DNA of 64,000 bases from Hyalangium gracile. GTDB taxonomy: Bacteria; Myxococcota; Myxococcia; Myxococcales; Myxococcaceae. Every line of letters starts with the position of its first letter. The stretch's first letter is position 1. The notes beneath the pieces are model-generated. The model worked only from the letters and a program-made list of their open reading frames with translations. It made no database searches and had not been told where the DNA came from. The stretch lies in assembly GCF_020103725.1 (NCBI RefSeq), contig NZ_JAHXBG010000010.1, positions 310,001-374,000 of the forward strand, read 5' to 3'. Position numbers and translations under genes: made by a program. Shown piece after piece: positions 44,079-53,800 of the stretch.

Positions 44079-45659
44079 TCAGGCGCTACCCTCGGCCTCG
44101 CTCTCGTGGAGCGCGGCCTCCACCTCGGCGCCCAGCGGATAGATGGTGAGGTGGCGCACCGGCTCACTGCCCTGGCTCACCGTCTCCAGGTGGTATCGGC
44201 TCACGAGCCGGTGCTGCAGCTTGCGCAGCCGGGGCGGACGCGGCGCCAGCGGCACGGCCACGCCCTCGCTCAGCACGCGCTGGATGGCGTGCTCGGCCTC
44301 CGCCACGGCCTCGCGCACCAGGTCCTCGTCCACGCCCTCCACCATCAGGAAGGCCCCGCGCAGCGCCCGCCGCAGCTCCGCCCCGCTGTTGCGCTTGAGC
44401 ACCTCCACGCGCGCGCCCGTCCGCTCCACCGTGCGCCGCATCTTCGGATCGTTCGCCCGTGAGCGCAGCGTGAGGATGAGGTCCGCCGACTCCAGCCGCC
44501 CCACCACCCGCGCTTCCACCTTCAGCTCGCGCAGCACGCGGTCCAGCAAGTCCCGGCTCACCGCGTGCGCGTAGACACGCGTAGGCCCGCTGTACGGCGC
44601 GGGTGCCGCCGGGGCCGCCTTGCTCCGAGGCGCCGGCAGCGGCGCCACCGACTGCGGCACCGCCTCCACCTTCAGCTCTCCCCCGTCCAGCCGCCGCCGC
44701 TCGCCGCCCACCTCCTGGCCCGCCAGCAGCCGGTCCACCGCCTCCGCCGTGTCCAGGTGCACCAGCACCTCGTCCCGGCCCACCATCTCCACCACCATGT
44801 CGAAGGTGGGCGGTGCCTTGCGCTCGCTCACCGTCTTCTGCGTGTTGCGCCGGCGGGCCTCCTCGTCACTCAGCGTCACCGTGTGCACCCCGCCCACCAG
44901 GTCCGAGAGCGTGGGGTTGAGCACCAGGTTCTCCAGCGTGTTGCCGTGCGCCGTCGCCACCAGCTGCACGCCGCGCTCGGCGATGGTGCGCGCCGCCGCC
45001 GCCTCGGCCGAGGTGCCGATCTCGTCCACGATGATGGCCTCGGGCATGTGGTTCTCCACCGCCTCGATCATCACGTCGTGCTGACGGTCCGGCCGCGACA
45101 CCTGCATGCGCCGCGCGCCGCCGATGCCCGGGTGGGGGATGTCTCCGTCTCCGCCAATCTCGTTGGAGGTGTCCACCACCATCACCCGCTTGCGCAAGTC
45201 GTCCGCGAGCACGCGCGCCACCTCGCGCAGCTTCGTCGTCTTGCCCACGCCGGGCCGGCCCAGCAGCAGCAGGTTGCGCCCGGTGCCGATGAGGTCCTTC
45301 AGCATGTCGATGGTGCCGAACACCGCGCGCCCCACGCGCAGCGTGAGCCCCACCACGCGGCCCTTGCGGTTGCGGATGGCGGAGACGCGGTGGAGCGTGC
45401 GCTCGATGCCGGCGCGGTTGTCCTCGCCCGGCGGCCCCACCTGCGCCAGCACGTGCTCCAGGTCCGCCTGCGCCACGGGCTCGTCCCGCAGCCGCTGGGA
45501 GCCCTGGGTGAGCCGGGCCTCGGGCGGACGGCCCAGGTCCATCACCACCTCCAGGACTTCGCCCGGCGTCAGCTCGCGCACCACGGCCCGCAGAGCGGGA
45601 GGGAGCACATTCACCAGGAGCAGGAAGTCGTCATCGGGCTCGAGGCGCGTCTGTTCCAT
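44079..45659 (-). CDS. AAA ATPase with C-terminal R3H domain
   Basis: A 526-residue protein of the Ycf45/SpoIIIAA-like group. Walker A GRPGVGKT is at residues 134-141, Walker B AIIVDEIG near 210, with VATAHGNTLENL as a sensor region. The C-terminal RLRKLQHRLVSRYHLETVS then RHLTIYP is an R3H domain, which binds single-stranded nucleic acid. Between them lies a KH/DUF-like stretch. Chloroplast and cyanobacterial relatives suggest a role in RNA or DNA handling. ATG 45659 has AGGAGGTCACTCT; longer starts are excluded. Confidence 0.88.
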   Translation of the reverse strand: MEQTRLEPDDDFLLLVNVLPPALRAVVRELTPGEVLEVVMDLGRPPEARLTQGSQRLRDEPVAQADLEHVLAQVGPPGEDNRAGIERTLHRVSAIRNRKGRVVGLTLRVGRAVFGTIDMLKDLIGTGRNLLLLGRPGVGKTTKLREVARVLADDLRKRVMVVDTSNEIGGDGDIPHPGIGGARRMQVSRPDRQHDVMIEAVENHMPEAIIVDEIGTSAEAAAARTIAERGVQLVATAHGNTLENLVLNPTLSDLVGGVHTVTLSDEEARRRNTQKTVSERKAPPTFDMVVEMVGRDEVLVHLDTAEAVDRLLAGQEVGGERRRLDGGELKVEAVPQSVAPLPAPRSKAAPAAPAPYSGPTRVYAHAVSRDLLDRVLRELKVEARVVGRLESADLILTLRSRANDPKMRRTVERTGARVEVLKRNSGAELRRALRGAFLMVEGVDEDLVREAVAEAEHAIQRVLSEGVAVPLAPRPPRLRKLQHRLVSRYHLETVSQGSEPVRHLTIYPLGAEVEAALHESEAEGSA

Positions 45660-45787
45660 AGAGTGACCTCCTGGAAGAATGGGGTCTCCCCTCCCGAACG
45701 GCACTGCACGGAGGGACACCTGCTGGCGGGCAGGCGGGCGCTCCTTCCTAGCCCCGCCCGGGCCCGGTCCGCGATACAGATCGCCTC

Positions 45788-46402
45788 ATGCGCCTCCTGA
45801 CCTCCTTGCTCTCCCTCACCCTCCTCTGTGTCACTCCCCTCGGCCTCACCGGCTGCGACTTCGGCGACGAGGACTCGCAGGAGCCCGATGGCGGCTCGCC
45901 CGATGGTGGCTCACCCGATGGCGGTTCGCCGGACGGTGGCTCGGCGGACAGCCCGTTCGCGCGGGAGATGCTCTCCGCCCACAACGCGGTCCGCATCAAT
46001 CCCTTGCCCACGCCCAACCCGGCCCTGCCCGTGCTCACCTGGTCCGAGACCGCCGCGGCCAAGGCCCAGGCGTGGGCGAACCAGTGCAAGTTCGCCCACA
46101 ACCCTGACCTCAAGGGCTACGGCGAGAACATCTTCGCCGCGACGCCCAACTCCGTGACCACCGCGGGCGTCGTGCAGGGCTGGGCCTCCGAGGCGAGCTT
46201 CTACGACTACGGAAGGAACACCTGCGCCGCGGGCAAGCAGTGCGGCCACTACACGCAGATCGTCTGGAGGGACACCACGCAGGTGGGCTGCGCCTTCAAG
46301 GACTGCAACCAGAACTCGCCCTTCGCTGGCTTCCCCCAGTGGCGGTTCTGGGTGTGCGACTACACGCCTCCGGGCAACTTCGTCGGCGAGCGCCCGTACT
46401 GA
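45788..46402 (+). CDS. CAP (SCP/PR-1)-domain lipoprotein
   Basis: A 204-residue exported protein. LLCVTPLGLTGC is a lipobox. A spacer of four pentapeptides DGGSP/DGGSA follows (residues 34-53). The CAP domain occupies 56-204 with HNAVR, GYGENIF, HYTQIVWRDTTQVGCA and VCDYTPPGN, which hold the four conserved acidic/histidine residues. Bacterial CAP proteins bind lipids or act as proteases or toxins; function is not known here. Confidence 0.9.
   Translation: MRLLTSLLSLTLLCVTPLGLTGCDFGDEDSQEPDGGSPDGGSPDGGSPDGGSADSPFAREMLSAHNAVRINPLPTPNPALPVLTWSETAAAKAQAWANQCKFAHNPDLKGYGENIFAATPNSVTTAGVVQGWASEASFYDYGRNTCAAGKQCGHYTQIVWRDTTQVGCAFKDCNQNSPFAGFPQWRFWVCDYTPPGNFVGERPY
45887..45946 (+). repeat. Four 15-base repeats in CAP lipoprotein linker
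   Basis: Four tandem units of GATGGCGGCTCGCCC type coding DGGSP, DGGSP, DGGSP, DGGSA. They form the flexible spacer between the lipid anchor and the CAP domain. In-frame expansion or loss would only change spacer length. Confidence 0.8.
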
Positions 46403-46405
46403 GGC

Positions 46406-47800
46406 TCAGCGCTGCACGGACAGGAGCGCCTCGCAGCGACGCGAGAGCTCCTCCGTGTCGTCTCCCCGGAAGCCGAAGCCTGACCAGCGGTAGGCGGCCA
46501 TCCGCGTCCCGGATGCACTGGGGCGCGGCGCCACGAAGGAGTCCGTCCGGTGCAGCGCGCACAGCACCCCGGGCTCCTCCGGCAGGAGCCGGGCGTCGAT
46601 CAGCGGCCAGGCCAGCCCGGACCCACGCCACCTCGCCACGAGCCTCCCTCCCCGGCCCTCGTACACGTAGGGCCGCAGCGCCTCTTCCCCATCCAGGGGA
46701 GAGAAGCGCCGCTCCAGCGTGAACAGCCGTGGCTCGCCCGAGGCCTCGAGCCGTCCAACTTCGAGCGCCGTGAGCGCTCCCGAGCCGACCCGCATCGTCA
46801 CCTGCTCCCCCTGCACCACCTCCACCTGCGCCACGGGGAGCTCTCCCTGCACCGAGCGCGCCTGGAGCCTCAGGGCTCCCAGCTTCACCGGCTCGTGCAG
46901 CGGCACTTCGCAGCCCTTCAGCCGTGCCTCCGTCTCGGGACTCGCAGCGACCTCCGGCCAGCCCCTCCCAAAGGGGAAGGAGGTCTCCAGCCCTCCACAG
47001 CGCAGGATCCGCTCCACGATGCGGCAGTCCGCCGCGAGGCCCACTCGACCGGCCGGGTACTTGTCGCGGAAGCGGAAGTTCCCCACGGAGAAGTAGACGG
47101 GCCGTCCGTCCACGCACTCGGGCGCCTGCACCACGTGCGGGTGGTGCCCGACGATCAGATCCGCCCCCTGCCTCACGAGCCACTTCGCCGCCTGCCGCTG
47201 CGCGGGGTGCGCCCAGTCGAACAGCTCCTCTCCCCAGTGCACGTACACGACGACCAGATTCGAGAGCGCTCGCGCCAGCCGCAGCTTCCGCGCCAGCTCC
47301 ACCGAGGGCAGCTCCCGCACCGGCCCCGTGCCCTTCGTGACTCGAGAGAGCGACACCACCCCCACCGTGACGTCCCCCACCCTCAGGAACGTCGGAGACG
47401 ACTCGTACCGCAGCGGGAAGACTCCCGACTCGGACAGCACCCGCGCCGTCCGCTCCAGGGCCTCGGGCCCCAGGTCTCGCGAGTGGTTGTTCTCCAGCCC
47501 CAGCGCGGTGAACCCCGCCCGGGCCATCAGCGCCCCCGTCGTCTCCGGCATGGCGAAGCAGGGCGACTCCGGCGTGGGCCGGACACAGGCGGACGCCTCG
47601 CCCATCGAGCCCTCCAGGTTCCCCACCACGAGCTGGGACGCCCGCGCCTCCGTGAGCCAGGAGCTGCTGGCCGGCGGCTCGGGCGTGCCTCGCTCCGCGA
47701 CGATGTCTCCCACGAAGAGCAGGCGCGGCGCCTCCGCCCTCGCCGGCCCGAAGGCCGAGAGGACCACCAGCGCCGCGAGGATGAAGGGCCGCGCGCTCAA
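46406..47800 (-). CDS. CapA-family (metallophosphatase-fold) exported protein
   Basis: A 464-residue protein. The predicted signal MSARPFILAALVVLSAFGPARA is followed by LLFVGDIVAE, NLEGSMG, ALGLENNHSRDLG, VHWGEELFDWAHP and GADLIVGHHPHV, which are the metal-binding blocks of the CapA/PGA-synthesis family. The C-terminal half is beta-rich. Family members act in polyglutamate synthesis or on phosphate compounds. I start at TTG 47800, which overlaps the stop of the DUF3160 gene as TTGA; no other start fits a signal peptide. It converges closely with the CAP gene. Confidence 0.8.
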   Translation of the reverse strand: MSARPFILAALVVLSAFGPARAEAPRLLFVGDIVAERGTPEPPASSSWLTEARASQLVVGNLEGSMGEASACVRPTPESPCFAMPETTGALMARAGFTALGLENNHSRDLGPEALERTARVLSESGVFPLRYESSPTFLRVGDVTVGVVSLSRVTKGTGPVRELPSVELARKLRLARALSNLVVVYVHWGEELFDWAHPAQRQAAKWLVRQGADLIVGHHPHVVQAPECVDGRPVYFSVGNFRFRDKYPAGRVGLAADCRIVERILRCGGLETSFPFGRGWPEVAASPETEARLKGCEVPLHEPVKLGALRLQARSVQGELPVAQVEVVQGEQVTMRVGSGALTALEVGRLEASGEPRLFTLERRFSPLDGEEALRPYVYEGRGGRLVARWRGSGLAWPLIDARLLPEEPGVLCALHRTDSFVAPRPSASGTRMAAYRWSGFGFRGDDTEELSRRCEALLSVQR

Positions 47801-50634
47801 GGCCAGGCGATGAACGGAGCAATCCAGGTCGGCCGGGGCGTCCGGGCCTCCATGGCCTGCCACTCCTCGTCCGAGATGGGCTCGTCCTGGATGACCTCGT
47901 AGTACGAGTACACCGCCCCGCGGACGATCTGCCGGCGTCCCAGGTGGGGCACGACCAGCTTCCACTCCAGCGGCTTGCCCACCGCCACGTGCAGCAGCGG
48001 CTTGGGCCCGCCATCCGCCACGTCGGCGATCTTCGAGATGGGCTTCGGCTCCGAGAGCGCCAGCTTCGGATCCCCCAGGCTCTTGAAGATCAGATAGGTG
48101 TGCTCGAAGTTCCGGCCCACGTAGAGGATCTGCTCATACTCCGTGGACGTGAGCGCCTCGCCCCGGAGCTGCTTCTCCGCCATCGCCTTGAAGGCGCGCG
48201 CGGCCTGCGCCGAGCTCGTCAGCCGCTTGAGCACTCCCTCCACCACCGCCTCGCGCTCCTCCCCGACGTCGCTGGTGAACTGGCGGTTGCCCAGCGAGGC
48301 GCTCGCGCGACGGAAGGCCTCGGCCGTGCCCTCGAAGAGCTGGGCGATGGCCTCGAACGTCTTCGGATCCGGCTCGACGAACCCGCGCGGCTGCTCCGGC
48401 CAGACCCGCTCGAACTCACCGCCCGAGCCCAGCTCGGCGGCGACGCGCTCGTTCACCAGCACCGTGGCGTGCCGCAGGGTCGCCCAGCTCCCCAGCCCCG
48501 TCTGCAGGCGCTTGGCCTTCCACAGCTTCGCGTCCACACCCTTGGGAGGCGCCACGTCCTCGGCCCACTGCAGGGCCAGGGCACGCAGCCACCTGTCATA
48601 GAGGCTCGTCGAGGCCTGGGCCGCCGTGTACTTCTTGAACCGCGCGCCCAGCTCGTCGAGCGCCCGCCCCAGCGGCGGGAACTGCTCGAGCTCCGAAGCC
48701 ATCAGCTCCCGAGCCCTCTGGCTGCCCATCGCCGCCGCCACATCCAGCCCGGTGGGCAGCAGGCGAGGCACCCGCGGCTCCGGGGCCTTCTCCAAGCACC
48801 GCTCCGCCACGAAGAGGAGCTCCGGGTCCACCTTCATGCCCGGCGGAACGGGCCCCTGCATGCGCTCGGGAAGCGGCGTCTCGCAGTGGAACACATCCGT
48901 GAGCATCACCTCGTTGTCGAAGCCCCACGAGAGCGGGAACACCATGGCCGTGCTGCTCGGCGCGCGCAGGTACGGCGGCGGAGCGAACGCCTCCTTCGAC
49001 CAGATCAGCGGCGCTCGGGCCGGCGCGATGTAGCCGTCGTAGGCGGCGATCCACGCCCGCGCCAGGTCCTGCGTCCTGGGAGGCAGCCTTCCCAGGAGCT
49101 TCGTATCGAGGCCTCTCGACACGTACGTCAGGTAGCGCATCGCCTGGAAGTAGCGCTTCAAGTCATCCGAGGCGGTGTAGTGGCCGCGCGGCTTCAGCTC
49201 GCCGAAGTCGAAGTTGCCGTTCAGCGCCTGGGAGCGCTCCGGGCCCTTGGCCGCGATGATGCGCTGGGCCTCGGGGTGCTTCGGCGCCGGCTCCGCGCGC
49301 AGGGACTCGAGCGCCGCGAACACCACGTCCCAGCCCTCGGCCAGCTTCTTCCCGTCCTGGTTCGCCTCGCGGACGAAGTCCCAGAAGCGCGGCATGGCCT
49401 GGTAGCGCTCGGCCAGGATGAACGAGCCCTCGTACGCCGCCGCGAACAGCTCCCAGAAGCCATCGGTGGTGACGAGGTACGGCACCGCCTCGGAGGTCTC
49501 CTCGCGGTACAGCTCCTCCTCATAGAGGTGGTAGAGCTGGGTGTACCGTCCGGGCACGAACGCCCCCGCGTGGCGCCCGAGCTTCTCCAGCTCCGCCTTC
49601 GACTTCACCGCCAGCCACCCGTTGGACACGTCCCCCAGCGGAATGGAGACGGGCTCGAAGACCACGGCGGGCCGCTCGCCGCCGACCACGCCCACCAGCC
49701 CCTTACCGTCCACCGTCAGCGCCGGAGGCGCGAGGAAGCGCTGGCCCTCCACGATGGGCCGGGGCTTCTTCTCGAGCGACAGCTGCACCCGCGCCCCGGG
49801 CTTCCCTGGCTCCCAGAGCAGCAGGCCCAGGCCATTGGGCAGGAAGGCCACGGCGGTGGCGGGCGCGGACGAGCTCTTCTCCCTCAGCTCCCAGGGCGGG
49901 GAGTAGTCCGCGATGCGTGCGCTCCCCTTCGCCTCGGTGAAGAGCAGCCGCTGCCCGTTGGGGTGCACCGCCACCGGCAGGGCGCTCGGCAGGTTGAGGG
50001 GCTCCGGCACGTCGTACTCATCCATGTCGCGCGGCTCGAGCTTCTCCGAGGCCGGGCCAATCACCAGGTACTCGCGCGTGCCCAGCTCCGTGAGCGTGCG
50101 CAGGGCGTAGCCGCCCGCGTACCGCACCCCGAAGAAGAGCCGATAGCCTCGCACCTCCTTCTTCCCGTCGGAGAACAGGAAGGGCCGCGGGCTCACCACC
50201 AGCCCCTTCAGCTCGCGGTCGCTCGAGTAGAGCTCCGAGCGCTCCAGGAGGTCGCCCTCGCCCGGCGGCGTCAGGAGGCTGATCCCCGAGCGGCTCCCCT
50301 GTCGCGTGAGGGCGAACACCTTCCCGCCACCCGGGTGCCAGGCCACTGCCTCGACCGAGACCCCCGCCGGGGCCTTCCACGCCATCGACGGCCTCGCCTT
50401 CCCCACCGTCCAGAGCGCCACCCAGGAGCCGCCGTCAGGCGCGCGCACGGCCACGGCCACGTCGGGCCCCAGCGGGGAGACCGCGGTCGCGAGGACCTGC
50501 TCCCCGGCCGCCAGCTCATACCGCGCCGGTTTCGAGGCAGAGGCGACGACTACCGGCTCGGGCGTGTCGAAAGGAGAGACAGCGGCTGCAACCCCGGTTA
50601 GTAGGCAGGCGAGTGTGGCCAGGAGACGTGTCAT
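47797..50634 (-). CDS. DUF3160 exported protein
   Basis: A 945-residue protein with a Sec signal (LLATLACLLTGVAAA). Residues 25-300 resemble a beta-propeller-like domain (SPLGPDVAVAVRAPDGGSW and WHPGGGKVFALTRQG). The remainder matches DUF3160, with YLVTTDGFWELFAAAYE, YASDDLKRYFQAMRYL-like text (ASDDLKRYFQAMRYL), and helical repeats to the end. DUF3160 proteins occur in many bacteria and archaea with unknown function. Coupled by overlap to the CapA gene, so the two probably work in one envelope process. Confidence 0.82.
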   Translation of the reverse strand: MTRLLATLACLLTGVAAAVSPFDTPEPVVVASASKPARYELAAGEQVLATAVSPLGPDVAVAVRAPDGGSWVALWTVGKARPSMAWKAPAGVSVEAVAWHPGGGKVFALTRQGSRSGISLLTPPGEGDLLERSELYSSDRELKGLVVSPRPFLFSDGKKEVRGYRLFFGVRYAGGYALRTLTELGTREYLVIGPASEKLEPRDMDEYDVPEPLNLPSALPVAVHPNGQRLLFTEAKGSARIADYSPPWELREKSSSAPATAVAFLPNGLGLLLWEPGKPGARVQLSLEKKPRPIVEGQRFLAPPALTVDGKGLVGVVGGERPAVVFEPVSIPLGDVSNGWLAVKSKAELEKLGRHAGAFVPGRYTQLYHLYEEELYREETSEAVPYLVTTDGFWELFAAAYEGSFILAERYQAMPRFWDFVREANQDGKKLAEGWDVVFAALESLRAEPAPKHPEAQRIIAAKGPERSQALNGNFDFGELKPRGHYTASDDLKRYFQAMRYLTYVSRGLDTKLLGRLPPRTQDLARAWIAAYDGYIAPARAPLIWSKEAFAPPPYLRAPSSTAMVFPLSWGFDNEVMLTDVFHCETPLPERMQGPVPPGMKVDPELLFVAERCLEKAPEPRVPRLLPTGLDVAAAMGSQRARELMASELEQFPPLGRALDELGARFKKYTAAQASTSLYDRWLRALALQWAEDVAPPKGVDAKLWKAKRLQTGLGSWATLRHATVLVNERVAAELGSGGEFERVWPEQPRGFVEPDPKTFEAIAQLFEGTAEAFRRASASLGNRQFTSDVGEEREAVVEGVLKRLTSSAQAARAFKAMAEKQLRGEALTSTEYEQILYVGRNFEHTYLIFKSLGDPKLALSEPKPISKIADVADGGPKPLLHVAVGKPLEWKLVVPHLGRRQIVRGAVYSYYEVIQDEPISDEEWQAMEARTPRPTWIAPFIAWP

Positions 50635-50839
50635 CGCGCGGGAGACTCCTGAGAGAGGCCGGAAGCCAAGCCCGGCCGGGCTTGTGGCTGCGCAAGCTAG
50701 CAGTGCGGATACCCCATCGCACAGGCCACCACTCCTGAACCGGGTAGGTGTCTACCCGGCGCGCTTCCTTCGGGCCGGTTGGGAGCGCGGAGGGCACCCG
50801 GTCTAGGCTCGTCTCACGCAGTCGAGGCTTCCTTCCGTC

Positions 50840-53800
50840 ATGAAAGAGTCCGTCAACGCCGCTTCTCCCCTCTCCGAGGGGGAGGCCTCCACCCTCCACC
50901 GAGCCCCGAGCCAGAACACCCCGGCCTCGGACGAGTTCGCCACCACGCTGCACCCCAGCCAGCGGACGCCCTCCCAGGCGGGAGTGGACCCGCTCAGCTG
51001 GAACCTGCCGCTGGTGGATCGCGAGCGCTACCTGCTCGAGGGCGTCGTCGCCGAGGGCGGCCACGGCCGCATCCTCCGCGCGCAGGACCTCCACCTGGAG
51101 CGCGTGGTGGCGCTCAAGGAGCCCATCTCCACCGGCACCTCCACCCAGGGCCGCTTCCTGCGCGAGGCCCGCATCACCGCGCGCCTGCAGCACCCCTCCA
51201 TCGTCCCGGTGTACGAGGCCGGCCGCTGGCCCGGGGGCGAGCCCTTCTACGCCATGAAGCTCGTCTCGGGGCGCTCCCTGGCCCGGCTCATCGAGTCGAT
51301 GACCACCGTGGACGAGCGCCTGGCCGCGCTGCCCCACGTGCTCGCCGTGGCCGAGGCCATGGCGTACGCCCACTGCGAGCGCGTCATCCACCGGGACCTC
51401 AAGCCCTCCAACGTGCTGGTGGGGGAGTACGGCGAGACGGTCGTCATTGACTGGGGCCTGGCCAAGGAGCTCGACGCGCCGGAGCCGGCCATCGAGGAGG
51501 AGGCCAGCCGCGCCGGCTCGCCGGAGACCGAGCGCACCCAGCTGGGCACGGTGATGGGCACGCCGGCGTACATGCCACCCGAGCAGGCCGCGGGCCAGCC
51601 CGTGGACGAGCGCGCGGACGTCTACGCGGTGGGCGCCATCCTCTACCACCTGCTGGCGGGCCGGGCGCCCTACCTGGGCACCACCTCGCAGGAGGTGCTC
51701 CAGCACGTGCTCCACGAGGAGCCCACGCCGCTGGGCACGCTCCAGCACTGTCTGCCCCAGGAGCTGCTGGACATCGCCTCCCGGGCCATGGCGAGAGATC
51801 CGGCGCGGCGCTACCCCAGCGCTCGCGAGCTGGCCGAGGACCTGCGCCGCTTCCAGGCGGGCCAGTACGTGCGGGCCCACCAGTACACGCTCTGGGAGAA
51901 GCTGGTGCGCCTGGTGCGCCAGCACCGCGGGGCCTTCGCCGTGGGCGGGGTGATGCTGGTGGTGCTGCTCCTGATGGCGGCCAGCGCCCACCGCCACATC
52001 ATCCACGAGCGCGACATCGCCCAGCAGGAGCGGGATCTCGCCCGGCAGCGCCAGGCGGAGCTCACCCAGCGCGCCGACGAGCTCGTGCTGCTGCAGGCCC
52101 GCCACGCGTTCGAGGAGTCCCCGGACGGCGTCCTCGTCCAGCTCGACTCGCTCTCGCCCGACTTCCAGGACTGGGGGCGGGCTCGCATCCTCTCGGGTGA
52201 GGCTCAAGCGCAGGGCCTGCCCATGCGCCTGAAGGGCCACACCCACGCCATCAACCACATCGAGCTGTCTCCGGATGGCCGCGAGCTGGTCACCGCCAGC
52301 GACGACAAGACGATCCGGCTGTGGGACGCGCGCTCGGGGCAGGACCGCGTCGTGATGACCTTCGACGACGAGGTGTGGAGGAGCTCCTTCTCCCATGACG
52401 GGCGCTACGTGGCCGCCGGTGGCAAGCAGGGCCTGGTGAAGGTGTGGGAGCGCTCCACGGGCACCATCCGGGAGTTCGCGGGCCACAAGCTGCCGGTCAT
52501 CTTCACCGCCTTCACTCCCGACGGGCGCTACCTCCTCTCGGCCGGCTACGACGGGAAGCTCCTCCGCTGGGACCTGGCCACGGGCACCTCCTTCCTGCTG
52601 GGCAGCCACGAGGGCGGCGTGCTGGACCTCCGGCTGATGCAGGGCGGAAGGTACCTGGTCTCCGCGGGGATGAAGGACCGGAGCGTCCGGCGCTGGGAGG
52701 TGGAGACGGGCGCGAGCGAGCTCCTCCTCGCCCACACGCGCTACCTCACCGCGCTGGCCACCTCCACGCGGGCCGAGGCCTTCGCCGTCGGCACCGACAA
52801 CGGGAAGATCCTGCTGTGGGACTCGCCCACGGCGGCACCCCGGACGCTCGACAGCGGGAGCAGGTCCGTGAGCGTCGTGGCGCTCTCGCCGGACGGGCGC
52901 TACCTGGCGGCCCAGGCCTCCATGGACCCCATCCTGCTGTGGGACTTGAAGAGCGGCGGACCTCCGCGCTCGCTGCCGAGCGCCCCGAGCTGGAAGTGCA
53001 CGCTCACCTTCTCCGAGGATGGCCGGTGGCTGGCGGCGGGCGGCAAGGACACCAAGGCCCGGGTGTGGGAGGTGGCCACCGGGCGGCTGCGCGTGCTGCA
53101 TGGGGCACGGTCCACGGTCAGCTCGGTGGCCTTCTCGCAGGACGGCCAGTGGCTGGCGGCCGCCAGCCATGACGGGACGACGCGGCTCCACGAGCTGGCG
53201 GAGCGCTACCCGCTCACCGTGGCGAGCCACGGCGGGGCGCTCCCGGAGGAGGCCGTCTCCCTGGACTGGCGCCACGTCACCCCGTGGGAGATCCGCGAGC
53301 TCATGCGCGGCGTCGTCTCCGCCGCGGCCTTCACGCCGGATGGCCGCCACGTGCTCTCCGCCGGCAAGCGAGATGGCACGGTGCGCCTGTCCGCCCTGGA
53401 CGGCACCCCGGCCCTGGTGACGAAGGCCCACGCTGGCGACATGACGGCCGCCTTCGTGCTGGAGGACGGCAGCCTGCTGGCCACGGCGGGACAGGACGGC
53501 TCGGTGGCGCTCTGGAACAGCCAGGGCCAGCGGACCCAGGAGCTGAAGGGCCCCACGGGCCGCATCGAGGCACTGACGCTCTCGGCGGACAGGGCGTGGG
53601 TGGCCGCGGGCCTCGCCGACGGCGAGCTCTGGCTGTGGAGCACGGCCACCGGCCAGGGGCGCTCCCTGGGCAGGCACGCCAAGAGCCCGCGCGCGCTGGC
53701 CTTCTCACCGGACCACCGCTCGCTGGCCTCGGGGAGCACGGATGGAGAGGTGCGCCTCTGGGAGCTGGCGAGCGGTGAAGGCCGCCACGTCTACAGCCAC

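Noticed and set aside
47944-50601. An 885-codon plus-strand frame opposite the DUF3160 gene
   Set aside because: Low-complexity Arg/Leu/His sequence, antisense to a recognisable family.
50516-53677. A 1053-codon open frame opposite the DUF3160 start and kinase gene
   Set aside because: Its translation is rich in His, Arg, Gln and Leu with no domain, and it runs antisense to clear kinase and WD40 coding; it is a by-product of high GC at third codon positions.
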